Origin: Moraxellaceae bacterium | GTDB lineage: Bacteria > Pseudomonadota > Gammaproteobacteria > Pseudomonadales > UBA3067 | Assembly: GCA_002401525.1 (NCBI GenBank) | Contig: NVTH01000208.1 | Location: 1-19,232 of the forward strand | Length of the DNA stretch: 19,232 nt | Direction of reading: 5' to 3' | Shown here: positions 1 through 7,962 of the stretch, piece by piece | Numbering within the stretch: the stretch's first letter is position 1 | Layout of the letters: each line of letters starts with the position of its first letter | Position numbers and translations under genes: made by a program | Notes under the pieces: model-generated | Told to the model about the DNA's origin: nothing | The model's input: the letters and a program-made list of their open reading frames with translations, nothing else | The model's database searches: none

Positions 1-685
1 GTCCATTAGCGCGAACTCCATCGGAAGGAGAATTTCCCACCACGATAGTATTTCCCAATATTATGGGCACGGTGGTATTGTAGATTTCACCAGAGAACAT
101 CTCTTCTTCTTGAGCACGAAAGCTCACCACGCCTTCATCGCCAAAAGAGCGACAAATCTTTCCATTAGTCGCGTCAACGGCAAACAAATGTCCCATTTGG
201 GTAACGTGTAATAACCGAGATTGGCATGCCTCATCGGGTTTCGCGGTGTCATTTTGGTGATAAACGATTCCCCAACAATTGCCACGAAGTTTATTGTGAT
301 TCAGTCCCAATGAGGAAAAATCAAAACGCCATTGAGTGCCCCCAGTTTCAGGATCCAGTGCCAATAGGTCCTCCTCTGGAGTACAGGCAAACAATGAGTT
401 CCCAATCATTAGAGGCGTATTCGCGAATGTGCGGATAAGCATAAACGGTTCGTCTGCATTGGTTCTAATCGACCATGCCGGCGTTAAATTTTTGATGTTG
501 TCGGGGGTGATTTTATCGGATGCAGTATGCCTTGCGTAGCCTTTGTCTCCACCATAAGATTGCCACTCGATGGACTCAAAAGCGGTATCTGACGAAGCGC
601 CGGTTTCAGCGGCAACACTTGAATTAAACCAACAGCAGGCCAATAAGGCAGCGAATAGACGGTGATTGATGCGCGTATTGATAAT
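1..685 (-). CDS. PQQ-dependent quinoprotein dehydrogenase, glucose/quinate family (partial, N-terminal part)
   Basis: This is the N-terminal part of a periplasmic quinoprotein; the C-terminus lies beyond base 1. It was translated by hand from the complement because there is no ATG. The frame opens with a signal peptide (about residues 1-25: basic INTRINHR, hydrophobic core, then a VAA-type cleavage site). Beta-propeller signatures of membrane-bound PQQ dehydrogenases follow: WQSYGGDKGYARH, ITPDNIKNLTPAW, FANTPLMIGNSLFACTPEED, LLALDPETGGTQWRFD, HLFAVDATNGKICRSFGDEG. Members of this family oxidise sugars or polyols in the periplasm and pass electrons to ubiquinone. The best start is ATT at 685-683, with a purine-rich AGGGGG just upstream. 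The first in-frame ATG lies deep inside the first propeller blade (about base 442). An in-frame TTG farther upstream is the alternative. The N-terminal transmembrane domain of glucose dehydrogenase is absent. The substrate cannot be told from this part. Confidence 0.85.
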   Translation of the reverse strand, partial: MINTRINHRLFAALLACCWFNSSVAAETGASSDTAFESIEWQSYGGDKGYARHTASDKITPDNIKNLTPAWSIRTNADEPFMLIRTFANTPLMIGNSLFACTPEEDLLALDPETGGTQWRFDFSSLGLNHNKLRGNCWGIVYHQNDTAKPDEACQSRLLHVTQMGHLFAVDATNGKICRSFGDEGVVSFRAQEEEMFSGEIYNTTVPIILGNTIVVGNSPSDGVRANG

Positions 686-886
686 GAAACCCCCTGTTAT
701 TTTATTGACAGTGATTTTAATACAGCGATTATTGTATTCCTTGTTAACAAACAACTCACTATGACATATTGATTTCAAAAATCGTATTGTATATTTCGAT
801 GGGGCACTTTGAATACAATCCGATTATTAGCGCTGCTAAATTTAAAGTAGCAAAACTGATGAGTTTATATTAACGGACGCGTAAAC
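686..886. promoter_or_regulatory. Leader region of the PQQ dehydrogenase gene with a repeated ATTGTAT motif
   Basis: This gap separates two minus-strand genes and must hold the promoter of the quinoprotein gene unless the two are co-transcribed. The motif ATTGTAT occurs at 731-737 and 786-792, and in the opposite orientation (GAATACAAT) at 811-819. The 731 and 811 copies extend to a 9-nt perfect inverted match (ATTGTATTC / GAATACAAT). Such repeated and inverted motifs can be binding sites for a regulator, but that is inference. No clear -35/-10 pair was found. Confidence 0.3.
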
Positions 887-1327
887 CTATTGATTTGAGA
901 GTTTGTTCCGAGTCATTCCAAGGGTGACCAATATTACAATAAACATAAGTACTGATAGAAATGCGCCCGAAACTACAGCCCCAACAAAATAGAGAATAAA
1001 GTGCCCTTTTAATTCTCGAAGCTCATCCAGTTCGGGGATATGGTCAGTGAACTCGCCTGTCATTAGAACGGAACCGGTTTGATACGCCATCAAAACAATA
1101 ATTGGGATTAAAGGCGGAATGCTGCTTAGATTCGCAGTGATCATGACGATCACTTTATTAAGCCTAAATAGTACTGCTAGGGAGATTGCAATGATATTCT
1201 GAGCGCCCCAGAAAGGAGATAATGTAACGAAAAGACCCACAGCAAAAGACATTGCAATTAAGTGGTTTGACTGATCGGAGGCAGTTAATTCCGTTAATAT
1301 TTTTGTTTTTAGTGTGTTATATCCCAT
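887..1327 (-). CDS. DUF2062 family small membrane protein
   Basis: This 146-residue protein matches the DUF2062 pattern: a hydrophobic stretch with FAVGLFVTLSPFWGAQNI (about residues 28-45), then IAISLAVLFRLNKVIVMITANLSS, and a closing membrane segment near the C-terminus (about 110-138). In the family the 'SP.xG..t/n..ia..la..lRlNk' core is the hallmark. Members are small inner-membrane proteins of unknown function, some fused to glycosyltransferases. The ATG at 1327 has no obvious Shine-Dalgarno sequence. The gene sits upstream of the quinoprotein on the same strand, 201 bases away, and no functional link is visible. Confidence 0.75.
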   Translation of the reverse strand: MGYNTLKTKILTELTASDQSNHLIAMSFAVGLFVTLSPFWGAQNIIAISLAVLFRLNKVIVMITANLSSIPPLIPIIVLMAYQTGSVLMTGEFTDHIPELDELRELKGHFILYFVGAVVSGAFLSVLMFIVILVTLGMTRNKLSNQ

Positions 1328-1763
1328 AGAGGTAAAACCGTTAAATCATTCAAATAATTAAGATTGTCGAAAAACTATACAGGCAAAAAATATTGCATTG
1401 AGTATTGCTAACCTCTTTTTTATTATGTTAACGATAAAATGCTTCTCTTTTGTAAAGAAGAAAAATAATAACCATCAAAAATTTCCACGCTATTAGATAA
1501 ATAAAACCAGATAGATATCAATTTTAGGGCTTAGTTTAAGCTGATTTATTTTAATTTCAACGATTATTCAGCCAACACCGGCCCAAAATATCGAACTTTT
1601 GCCGCTCATAAATCGGTTCGAATTCGTGGCATTATGCGTCCGAATATTTTACAACTTTACCACCCTACTTGTTACATAAGTCCCACAAAGTGTTGGATTA
1701 TTGTTTGAAGAGGGGGTTATCATAACAGTTTAGAGCATCATACAATTAAAGAGGGTTGTTGGT
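1328..1763. other. AT-rich intergenic region between divergent genes
   Basis: This 436-base stretch separates the DUF2062 gene (leftward) from the exported hydrolase-like gene (rightward) and should hold both promoters. I see only AT-rich sequence, a small imperfect hairpin around 1441-1460 (CTTCT / AGAAG arms), and the Shine-Dalgarno AAAGAGGG at 1748-1755 that serves the TTG start at 1764. No ORF, RNA gene or strong promoter pair was recognised. Confidence 0.5.
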
Positions 1764-2786
1764 TTGTTTAACGATCAACGCAGTGGAATTAGACCTATGG
1801 TTACTATCGAAAAATCGTTCGACACTATCCCTTCAATAAAGATCGTTTTTCTTACCTGCTTTGTACTGAATTTACTAGCAATCTCACAAATCTCTCAAGC
1901 CAGCGCACTTTCTTGTGACGACGATAACGCGGCTCCCATAGGCACATTGTTTGAGGACATGGATGGATTCTTCGTCGGCTCCAATGGATGCGCCTATGAC
2001 CCCTCCCTTTTCAAGGCTGAGAATATTACTGCGGTAGAACCCACTAACGGATCAACGCTAGAAAACACGACACCCATATTCGTGGTGAACGGTGGATTCG
2101 CAACCCTCGATGAACTTATTAATCGGCTTCAGGCCACTGCAGACGCCAAACAGCGTCCGGTCATCGGGATTTACAATGCCTATTTAGACCTGCTAGGTGA
2201 ATTTCTAAAGCTGTTTGATTTAATCAATCCGTCGGCAGCAACCTTTAGGGATGAAGCTTTCGAACAAATTAACGACGGGCACCGTGTTACTTTGCATGGC
2301 ATCAGTCAAGCAGGGTTTATTATTTCGCGCAGCTTAATCCAGTTGAAATTTATTATTTGGTTGTACAATCCATTCTCAGAATCTCGGCGAAACGAACTGA
2401 TTGGCCTTGTAGACGTGGAAGTAGTAGGAGGTTTAGGCGTTTACTTCCCTGACGGCCCTCGTTATGTCCATTACGTTAATGAACGAGATTGGCTACCTTA
2501 TTTAAGCGGCATTATGATTCCCAATGCACATCCCGGCGAAGGTGCAGTGATTGCAACGTTTAATTACCAGAATGAAGATTGCAGCGATGATCCAGGCTCT
2601 CTATTGTGGGAGGATTACCCTGGCTCTAACGGAAGTTTTGAAACTGGCAACCACAAATTCGGACTCAATGTACACAGTTTATGCGCCTATTCTGTCACCG
2701 GTTATCCGTACGATGCGCTTAGGGATTTCGCACCAGAAGTCGGTTATGCGACTGTGCCATTAGAATTGGGTTTTCAAATTGAGTGA
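1764..2786 (+). CDS. Exported alpha/beta-hydrolase-like protein of unknown function
   Basis: This 340-residue protein has an N-terminal signal segment (hydrophobic IVFLTCFVLNLLAI, about residues 27-40, then QASALSC), so it is probably exported. The mature part has features of the alpha/beta-hydrolase fold: strand-turn PIFVVNGGFATLDE (about 104-117), a nucleophile-elbow-like LHGISQAG with Ser181, a candidate acid in HYVNERDWLPYLSG (Asp242), and a candidate His in GLNVHSLCAY (His304). Spacing and order fit a Ser-Asp-His triad. The assignment is inferred from these motifs, not from a recognised family. Four Cys residues (51, 76, 273, 307) could form disulfides. TTG at 1764 is preferred because AAAGAGGG lies 8 nt upstream; ATG at 1797 is the alternative. 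Its 3' end overlaps the convergent dioxygenase gene by 13 bases. Confidence 0.6.
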   Translation: MFNDQRSGIRPMVTIEKSFDTIPSIKIVFLTCFVLNLLAISQISQASALSCDDDNAAPIGTLFEDMDGFFVGSNGCAYDPSLFKAENITAVEPTNGSTLENTTPIFVVNGGFATLDELINRLQATADAKQRPVIGIYNAYLDLLGEFLKLFDLINPSAATFRDEAFEQINDGHRVTLHGISQAGFIISRSLIQLKFIIWLYNPFSESRRNELIGLVDVEVVGGLGVYFPDGPRYVHYVNERDWLPYLSGIMIPNAHPGEGAVIATFNYQNEDCSDDPGSLLWEDYPGSNGSFETGNHKFGLNVHSLCAYSVTGYPYDALRDFAPEVGYATVPLELGFQIE

Positions 2787-3415
2787 GACTTAATTTCTAT
2801 ATTCATACGTCGAAAGGTCAAGTTGATCCTCGCAGCATGCACCTTTTTCGTGGGCGGTAAACAATGTTGCCAATATCGTTGAGTATCGCCAGTCATCACC
2901 AGCAAACTGCCAGGTTGTAGATAGAGTGAAATAGTGTCTTTACTTTGTTTATGTTTGAATGAAAATTTACGTTCTGCACCCAAACTAAGAGACGCTATGG
3001 CCGCCCCCCGCTGCAACTCTTTTTCATCGTCGCTGTGCCAAGCCACGCCTTCTGAACCGTTATGGTATAAATTAAGAAGGCAGGAATTAAATATTTCTTG
3101 GGTGCTTTTTTCCACAATGGCTTTTAATGTTAATAATGCCTCGCTCCAGGGCAATGCAGTTTTAGTATGATTAGAATAGGTATAGCGATAAGGCTCATCG
3201 CCGTACCAAGCCACTTTGCGCTGAGTGACGATTTTCTTACCGTACATTACCGCCACATCATTTTTCCATTCGATGCCCTCTAGCAAACCCTTAAAATGAT
3301 TATTGGCGTTTGAGCTAGACATGACTGGACCGTAATAGTGGACTTTCCCATCCTTTGGAAGGCGATTGATGGGCTCGCTATCGTCGTCAAACATATCCAC
3401 TGTTTTATTGATCAT
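2774..3415 (-). CDS. AlkB-type 2-oxoglutarate/Fe(II)-dependent nucleic-acid dealkylation dioxygenase
   Basis: This 213-residue protein fits the ABH2/ABH3-like branch of the AlkB DNA-repair family, which removes methyl lesions such as 1-methyladenine and 3-methylcytosine by oxidation. Visible elements are the N-terminal substrate-recognition region (VTQRKVAWYGDEPYRYTYS), the 2-oxoglutarate-contacting CLLNLYHNGSEGVAWHSDDE with iron ligands His127 and Asp129, the strand SLSLGAERKFSFKHK, the distal ligand His184 in YWQHCLPP, and the 2-oxoglutarate-binding arginines Arg196 and Arg202 in ARINLTFRRM. All catalytic residues are present. It has no relation to the alkane hydroxylase also called AlkB. 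Two nearby ATGs (residues 1 and 8) are possible starts. It lies 36 bases downstream of the CoA-transferase gene and may share its transcript. Confidence 0.92.
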   Translation of the reverse strand: MINKTVDMFDDDSEPINRLPKDGKVHYYGPVMSSSNANNHFKGLLEGIEWKNDVAVMYGKKIVTQRKVAWYGDEPYRYTYSNHTKTALPWSEALLTLKAIVEKSTQEIFNSCLLNLYHNGSEGVAWHSDDEKELQRGAAIASLSLGAERKFSFKHKQSKDTISLYLQPGSLLVMTGDTQRYWQHCLPPTKKVHAARINLTFRRMNIEIKSHSI

Positions 3416-3451
3416 GTCGGTTTTAGAGGGGGTTGAATTAAAGGGGACGCC

Positions 3452-4639
3452 TTAGATTACGCCATTCAATCGAAACGCCTCAATCTCTTTTGAGTGATAA
3501 CCTAATTCTTGTAACAATGAGTCACTGTGTTGGCCGAGCTCGGGGGCAGGTTCTAATCGTTGGGTTTCTCCCGGGATCTTAATGGGGCATGCAATGACTT
3601 TAACCTCCCCTTGGCTAGCATGCGGGATTGAAATTATACGGCCCTCTTGTTTCACAAACGGATTCTCTAGCGCTTCGGCAATGTCGTACACAGGCGCCAC
3701 TGGCACTTTCCCTTGCAGTTGTTCAAACCATTGCTGGGTGGTTTTTTGCTTCAGTATAGATTCTATCAATCCACCTAGTTCCGCTCTATTTTCCAAGCGT
3801 GCTTCAAAATGAATAAAACGAGGGTCCAATTTCCACTCTGGCTTTGCCAGCTCATCACAAAGTAACGGCCAAAATTTCTCCTTATTGCACATAATAAAAA
3901 GCCAACCATTTTGGGTTTTAAATAGCTGGCTCGGCGTAAGGGAAGGATGACCAGATCGTGCCACTCGACCTTGATTGACGCCTTCATTGAGATACCAAGC
4001 CGCAACGTAATTTAAATTACTTAACGCGGTATCAAATAAACTTGCATCGAGGTCCATGCCCTGCTGGTTCGCGCGAGCGCCGATTATCCCACAGGCTAAA
4101 GCGCACACTGCAGTCATGCCGGTCATCATGTCGACTATGGAGAGTCCAAACCGACTGGGCGGCCCGTCTGGTTCTCCGGTTAAGCTTAAAAAACCGGTTT
4201 CTGCCTGCATTAAATAATCAAACCCCGGCCAAGCAGCGCGCTCGCCAGTTCGACCATAAGCAGATAAATGAGAGCAAACAATAGTGGGATTAACCTCTTT
4301 GAGCTGCTCGTAGGTGATGCCCAATTTATCCGGCAGATCCCCGCGCAAATTATCCAAAAGCCCATCACTGGTTTTGACCAATGCCAGGAAAATTTTTCGT
4401 CCTTCAGAGGACTTCAAATCCAACGTAAGGCTTTTTTTATTTCGATTAAGACTTTGAAAAAATTGGCTGTCTTCATCTCCCAATAAATAGGGGCCTACAT
4501 GACGTCCGACTTCACCGCCTTCATTCGGGTTTTCGATTTTAATTACTTCGGCCCCAAGGTCCGCCAGTACTTGAGTACCAAACGGACCTGCACCGTATTG
4601 CTCGATGGCAATGATTCGTACACCTTCAAGAGGTAACAT
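3452..4639 (-). CDS. Class III (CaiB/BaiF family) CoA-transferase
   Basis: This 395-residue, full-length member of the class III CoA-transferases moves CoA between a donor thioester and a carboxylic acid. The N-terminus LPLEGVRIIAIEQYGAGPFG, then LADLGAEVIKIENP, SLNRNKKSLTLDLKS and GFDYLMQAETG are family signatures. The catalytic aspartate is Asp170 in FGLSIVDMMTGM, equivalent to Asp169 of formyl-CoA transferase. The C-terminus LGQHSDSLLQELG is also typical. The ATG at 4639 has AGGA about 9 nt upstream. The MaoC-like hydratase gene lies 87 bases upstream on the same strand, so the pair probably acts on one carboxylic acid: activation to the CoA ester, then hydration. The substrate is unknown. 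A short-chain or C5 dicarboxylate (itaconate, mesaconate or glutarate type) is only a guess. Confidence 0.92.
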   Translation of the reverse strand: MLPLEGVRIIAIEQYGAGPFGTQVLADLGAEVIKIENPNEGGEVGRHVGPYLLGDEDSQFFQSLNRNKKSLTLDLKSSEGRKIFLALVKTSDGLLDNLRGDLPDKLGITYEQLKEVNPTIVCSHLSAYGRTGERAAWPGFDYLMQAETGFLSLTGEPDGPPSRFGLSIVDMMTGMTAVCALACGIIGARANQQGMDLDASLFDTALSNLNYVAAWYLNEGVNQGRVARSGHPSLTPSQLFKTQNGWLFIMCNKEKFWPLLCDELAKPEWKLDPRFIHFEARLENRAELGGLIESILKQKTTQQWFEQLQGKVPVAPVYDIAEALENPFVKQEGRIISIPHASQGEVKVIACPIKIPGETQRLEPAPELGQHSDSLLQELGYHSKEIEAFRLNGVI

Positions 4640-4726
4640 AAAAGGGTTTCCTAACGAGATAGAAATTCACATTGCGCTACAGCAAACTAGCCAGCAGGCG
4701 GAGTAAGAATTACTGAGGGTTACGAA

Positions 4727-5245
4727 TTAGTAGTCCGCGATATCGTCCACCGCATGGCCTCTTTTGGGGATCAATACCGTTCTGATAAACGTCATAAAGT
4801 GGGTCCCATCCGCTTTTACCCCCCGTGTCTCGACAGTCACGATGCCTTGGGTAGGACGAGATTTGCTCTCTCTGATTTCTAACACGGTGGATTCAGCGTA
4901 AATGGTTTCGCCAACGAAAACAGGCTTGAGTAATTTGATGTCAGTCCAACCCAAATTGGCGATGGATTTCTGGCTAATGTCACTGACGCTCATCCCCAGT
5001 ACGAGGGGGAGCGTAAATCCGCTATTAACGACTATTTTTCCAAATTCACTTTTTTCCGCATAGGCTTGATCAAAGTGCAACGGGTGTTGATTCATCGTAA
5101 GCAATGTAAACCAGGTATTCTCTGTTTCAGTAATGGTACGACCTGGTCGATGCTCGTATATGTCCCCTTCTCTAAAGTCTTCCAAATATCGACCATAGGA
5201 TTCACGGTACCTGTTCTCTCCCACTGTTTTGCTTTCGCCGCCCAT
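4727..5245 (-). CDS. MaoC family acyl-CoA dehydratase/hydratase
   Basis: This 172-residue single hot-dog-domain protein fits the MaoC-like family. Key elements are YLEDFREGDIYEHRPGRTIT (the usual N-terminal strand), TMNQHPLHFDQAYAEKSEFG (residues 50-69, the hydratase signature region with His57 and Asp59), VVNSGFTLPLVLGMSVSD, and the C-terminal strands KPVFVGETIYAESTVLEIRESKSRP. Relatives include itaconyl-/mesaconyl-CoA hydratases and other enoyl-CoA hydratases that often pair with CaiB-type transferases, as here. Asn52 stands where many R-hydratases have Asp; this looks like a subfamily feature. The ATG at 5245 has AAGGGA 6 nt upstream. It is the first gene of the leftward hydratase / CoA-transferase / (dioxygenase) set. 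Confidence 0.88.
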   Translation of the reverse strand: MGGESKTVGENRYRESYGRYLEDFREGDIYEHRPGRTITETENTWFTLLTMNQHPLHFDQAYAEKSEFGKIVVNSGFTLPLVLGMSVSDISQKSIANLGWTDIKLLKPVFVGETIYAESTVLEIRESKSRPTQGIVTVETRGVKADGTHFMTFIRTVLIPKRGHAVDDIADY

Positions 5246-5596
5246 AATAATTCCCTTATCTTATTTTTTTTGATTTCTGGATTCCTGGATCTACAATTTT
5301 GGTTTGAATTGTACTCAGTGATTTATTGTTAGCGTTCGATATTACCCTGTTCCTTGCCTAAATTCACCATTCTCATACACTTGCCTCAATGAGGGTTTCG
5401 TCTGAAAATTTGAAGAATTGTTTTACCCCTGAGTTACGACAAATTGAGGTTTTTCGCCTATAACTACTCATAGCGGTGACACACTTCTGTTTTGAGCTGC
5501 GCCTATAGCGTAGCCAATTCTAAGGAGCAGAATAAATTCAAATTATAAACGCCATGCTACAAGGTCAATAACAAAAAGGAACCCTGTTAAGGCAAT
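5246..5596. promoter_or_regulatory. Divergent intergenic region between the MaoC/CaiB set and the kynurenine operon
   Basis: These 351 bases separate two leftward- and rightward-facing gene sets and must hold both promoters. An imperfect dyad at 5496-5514 (GCTGCGC-ctata-GCGTAGC, one mismatch per arm) lies about 80 bases upstream of the SDR start and is a possible operator. A TATAAA at 5544-5549 could be a -10 element, but no good -35 lies 17 bases upstream. No ORF or RNA gene was recognised. Functional assignment is inference. Confidence 0.3.
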
Positions 5597-6385
5597 ATGA
5601 ATATAAATCTTGAAGGGAAACATGCGCTAGTCTGTGGCAGTAGCCAAGGCATAGGGCGAGCGTGCGCCCTAAATCTCGCTCAACAAGGCGCTAGTGTTAC
5701 TCTATTTGCTCGGGACGAAGCAAGGCTTGAAAAGACTTTGGCTGAACTACCTGCAGAGGAAAATCAACAACATAACTTTCTAATTGCTGATTTTGCAGAA
5801 CCAGAACTGGTGAAATCGGTGATTGATAAACACTTGGAGACAGGTGAACGGTATCAAATTTTAATCAATAATACTGGCGGCCCCCCTCCTGGCCCTGCAC
5901 ATAAGGCCTCATTTGACGAATTCAGGAAAGGAATTGATTTACACTTAATTTCAAGCCATGCCCTAGTGTTGGCCTTATTGAGTGGCATGAAATCCTCCCA
6001 TTATGGCCGCATTATTAATATTACCTCGACCTCCGTAAAACAGCCCATCTACGGTTTGGGTGTATCCAACACCTTACGAGGGGCAGTGGCTAATTGGGCC
6101 AAAACCCTAGCCAATGAATTAGGGCCTTTTGGAATTACCGTCAATAACGTATTACCAGGTGCTACGAATACAAGCCGTCTAACCACAATATTTAAGAACA
6201 AAGCGACTAAACAACATAAATCACTCGATGAAGTGGTGTATGAAGAAAAGTCCATCATTCCATTAGGACGTTTTGGCGAGCCAGAAGAGATTGCCAACGC
6301 GGTGGCCTTCTTGGCATCGCCCGCAGCGTCTTACATTTCTGGCATTAACCTGTCAGTGGACGGTGGCCGAACTTCCAGCTTGTAA
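5597..6385 (+). CDS. Atypical short-chain dehydrogenase/reductase heading the kynurenine operon
   Basis: This 262-residue Rossmann protein has the NAD(P)-binding glycine motif CGSSQGIG (residues 13-20), the NNTGG turn (91-95), NITSTS (141-146, putative catalytic Ser) and the C-terminal ASYISGINLSVDGGR typical of SDRs annotated as 3-oxoacyl-ACP reductases. The usual Tyr-x-x-x-Lys pair is missing: the aligned stretch reads LGVSNTLRGAV (154-164), with Leu154 and Asn158 at those positions. From memory this variant is a recurring SDR subfamily and not decay. AAGG lies just upstream of the ATG. It is 95 bases ahead of the aldehyde dehydrogenase gene in the same direction, so a role in tryptophan or aminomuconate breakdown is likely from context, but no step of the textbook pathway needs it. 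Confidence 0.85.
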   Translation: MNINLEGKHALVCGSSQGIGRACALNLAQQGASVTLFARDEARLEKTLAELPAEENQQHNFLIADFAEPELVKSVIDKHLETGERYQILINNTGGPPPGPAHKASFDEFRKGIDLHLISSHALVLALLSGMKSSHYGRIINITSTSVKQPIYGLGVSNTLRGAVANWAKTLANELGPFGITVNNVLPGATNTSRLTTIFKNKATKQHKSLDEVVYEEKSIIPLGRFGEPEEIANAVAFLASPAASYISGINLSVDGGRTSSL

Positions 6386-6480
6386 CCATATTTTGAAGTA
6401 TCAATAACGCTTTCTGGGATTCTTTTTCGTGAGTGGTGCCTTTAGTGACACCCAATCCTAGCAATGGGGTGAAGCATTTC

Positions 6481-7923
6481 ATGGAAGCCATTTCAAATTA
6501 CGTTAACGGCGAGTTTCTTCCGATTGCTAGCAGAGCAATGCTGGATATCGTCAATCCTGCCACTGGAAAAGTATACGCCCGGTGTGTGGAATCCAATGTC
6601 GAAGACCTTGAACACGCCATCAGCTCATCACAAGCGAGCGCTAAAGCTTGGTCGCAATTAAAACCTGAAATTAGAGCAGAGTATCTAGTCAACATTGCCA
6701 ATGAAATTGATCAGCAAGCGGAAACCCTTGCGTTAGCGGAATGCATTGATAACGGCAAACCATTACAGCTGGCACTCAAGGTCGATATCCCAAGGGCCAG
6801 CGCTAATCTTCGATTCTTCGCGCACGCAGTGACTCAATTCAGCAGTGAATGCCATGCGATGGAGGATGTCGCGCTGAATTATACCTTGCGGAGCCCAGTA
6901 GGCACTGTGGCCTGCATTTCCCCGTGGAATTTACCGCTTTACTTGTTCACTTGGAAAATTGCCCCTGCGCTTGCAACAGGCAATTGTGTCATCGCCAAGC
7001 CGTCTGAAATTACGCCAATGACTGCCTTTCTGTTGGCCAAGATATGCCAAAAGGTGCAACTTCCCAAAGGCGTGCTGAATATATTACAAGGGACGGGGGC
7101 GAACATCGGTGAGATGATTTGTGAAGACCCGCGCATTAAAACCATTTCATTTACTGGTGGTAGCAAAACCGGTCTGCACATCGCCCAAATTGCCGCCAAA
7201 TCACTTAAAAAACTATCGTTGGAGTTAGGCGGAAAAAACCCCGCTTTAGTGTTCGCAGACTGTAAATTGCAAGAAACGGTTGAACAACTAGTCAACGCCT
7301 GCTTTGCAAACCAAGGCCAAATTTGTTTATGCCCGAGCAGGATATACGTGCATCAGTCGATTTACGATGAATTTAAAGTGTTGTTTATAAAAACGGTAAA
7401 AGAACTCGTGGTTGGAGACCCTCTTGATAACACAAGTTCTCAAGGCGCCCTTTCCTCAGCGAATCACCTGCAAAAAATATTGGATCACATTGAAATTGCA
7501 AAAAGCGAAGGTGCACAGTTACTTTGTGGTGGAGAGCAAGTGGGTTTAACAGGACGCTGCGAAGGTGGCTACTTTATGCAGCCGACAGTGCTTGAAAACT
7601 TAGCCAACCAAAGCCGCACCAATCAAGAAGAAATATTTGGTCCCGTTGTGACCCTGCAAACGTTCGAAAGCGATGACGACGCATTGATGCTCGCTAATGA
7701 GAGCGACTACGGATTGTCGGCAACCTTATGGACCGAAAATATTTCACGGGCACACAATGCAGCTCGAAAAATTGAAGCCGGCATTGTATGGATCAATTGC
7801 TGGCTGATTCGAGATCTAAGAACGCCGTTTGGTGGCATGAAAATGTCAGGACTGGGTCGTGAGGGTGGCTTGGAAGCATTGCGATTTTTTACTGAAAGCA
7901 AAAACGTGTGTTTAAAGTATTAA
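6481..7923 (+). CDS. nbaE: 2-aminomuconate 6-semialdehyde dehydrogenase
   Basis: This 480-residue NAD-dependent aldehyde dehydrogenase converts 2-aminomuconate semialdehyde to 2-aminomuconate. Core ALDH residues are present: Asn150 in SPWNLP, FTGG (224-227), general base Glu248 in LELGGKNP, nucleophile Cys282 in GQICLCPSR, and EEIFGPVV. The C-terminal segment NCWLIRDLRTPFGGMK (439-454) is the signature I associate with 2-aminomuconate / 2-hydroxymuconate semialdehyde dehydrogenases, where an arginine contacts the substrate carboxylate. I chose ATG 6481 because GGGGTGAAG lies 6 nt upstream and the family begins near 'YVNGEF'; the frame stays open to a GTG at 6433 but that extension looks untranslated. 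The neighbouring deaminase, dioxygenase and decarboxylase genes define the specificity. Confidence 0.93.
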   Translation: MEAISNYVNGEFLPIASRAMLDIVNPATGKVYARCVESNVEDLEHAISSSQASAKAWSQLKPEIRAEYLVNIANEIDQQAETLALAECIDNGKPLQLALKVDIPRASANLRFFAHAVTQFSSECHAMEDVALNYTLRSPVGTVACISPWNLPLYLFTWKIAPALATGNCVIAKPSEITPMTAFLLAKICQKVQLPKGVLNILQGTGANIGEMICEDPRIKTISFTGGSKTGLHIAQIAAKSLKKLSLELGGKNPALVFADCKLQETVEQLVNACFANQGQICLCPSRIYVHQSIYDEFKVLFIKTVKELVVGDPLDNTSSQGALSSANHLQKILDHIEIAKSEGAQLLCGGEQVGLTGRCEGGYFMQPTVLENLANQSRTNQEEIFGPVVTLQTFESDDDALMLANESDYGLSATLWTENISRAHNAARKIEAGIVWINCWLIRDLRTPFGGMKMSGLGREGGLEALRFFTESKNVCLKY

Positions 7924-7962
7924 TGGTGAATTAAATTCACCGCCGATATCGTGAGCGTTTAT

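Noticed and set aside
226..539. Two plus-strand open frames opposite the quinoprotein gene
   Set aside because: The complementary strand carries unmistakable PQQ-propeller motifs through the same interval.
4042..4486. Two plus-strand open frames inside the CoA-transferase gene
   Set aside because: They are antisense shadows of a well-supported class III CoA-transferase.
6433..6480. GTG-started extension of the semialdehyde dehydrogenase
   Set aside because: The 16 extra residues do not resemble the family and ATG 6481 has a good Shine-Dalgarno sequence.
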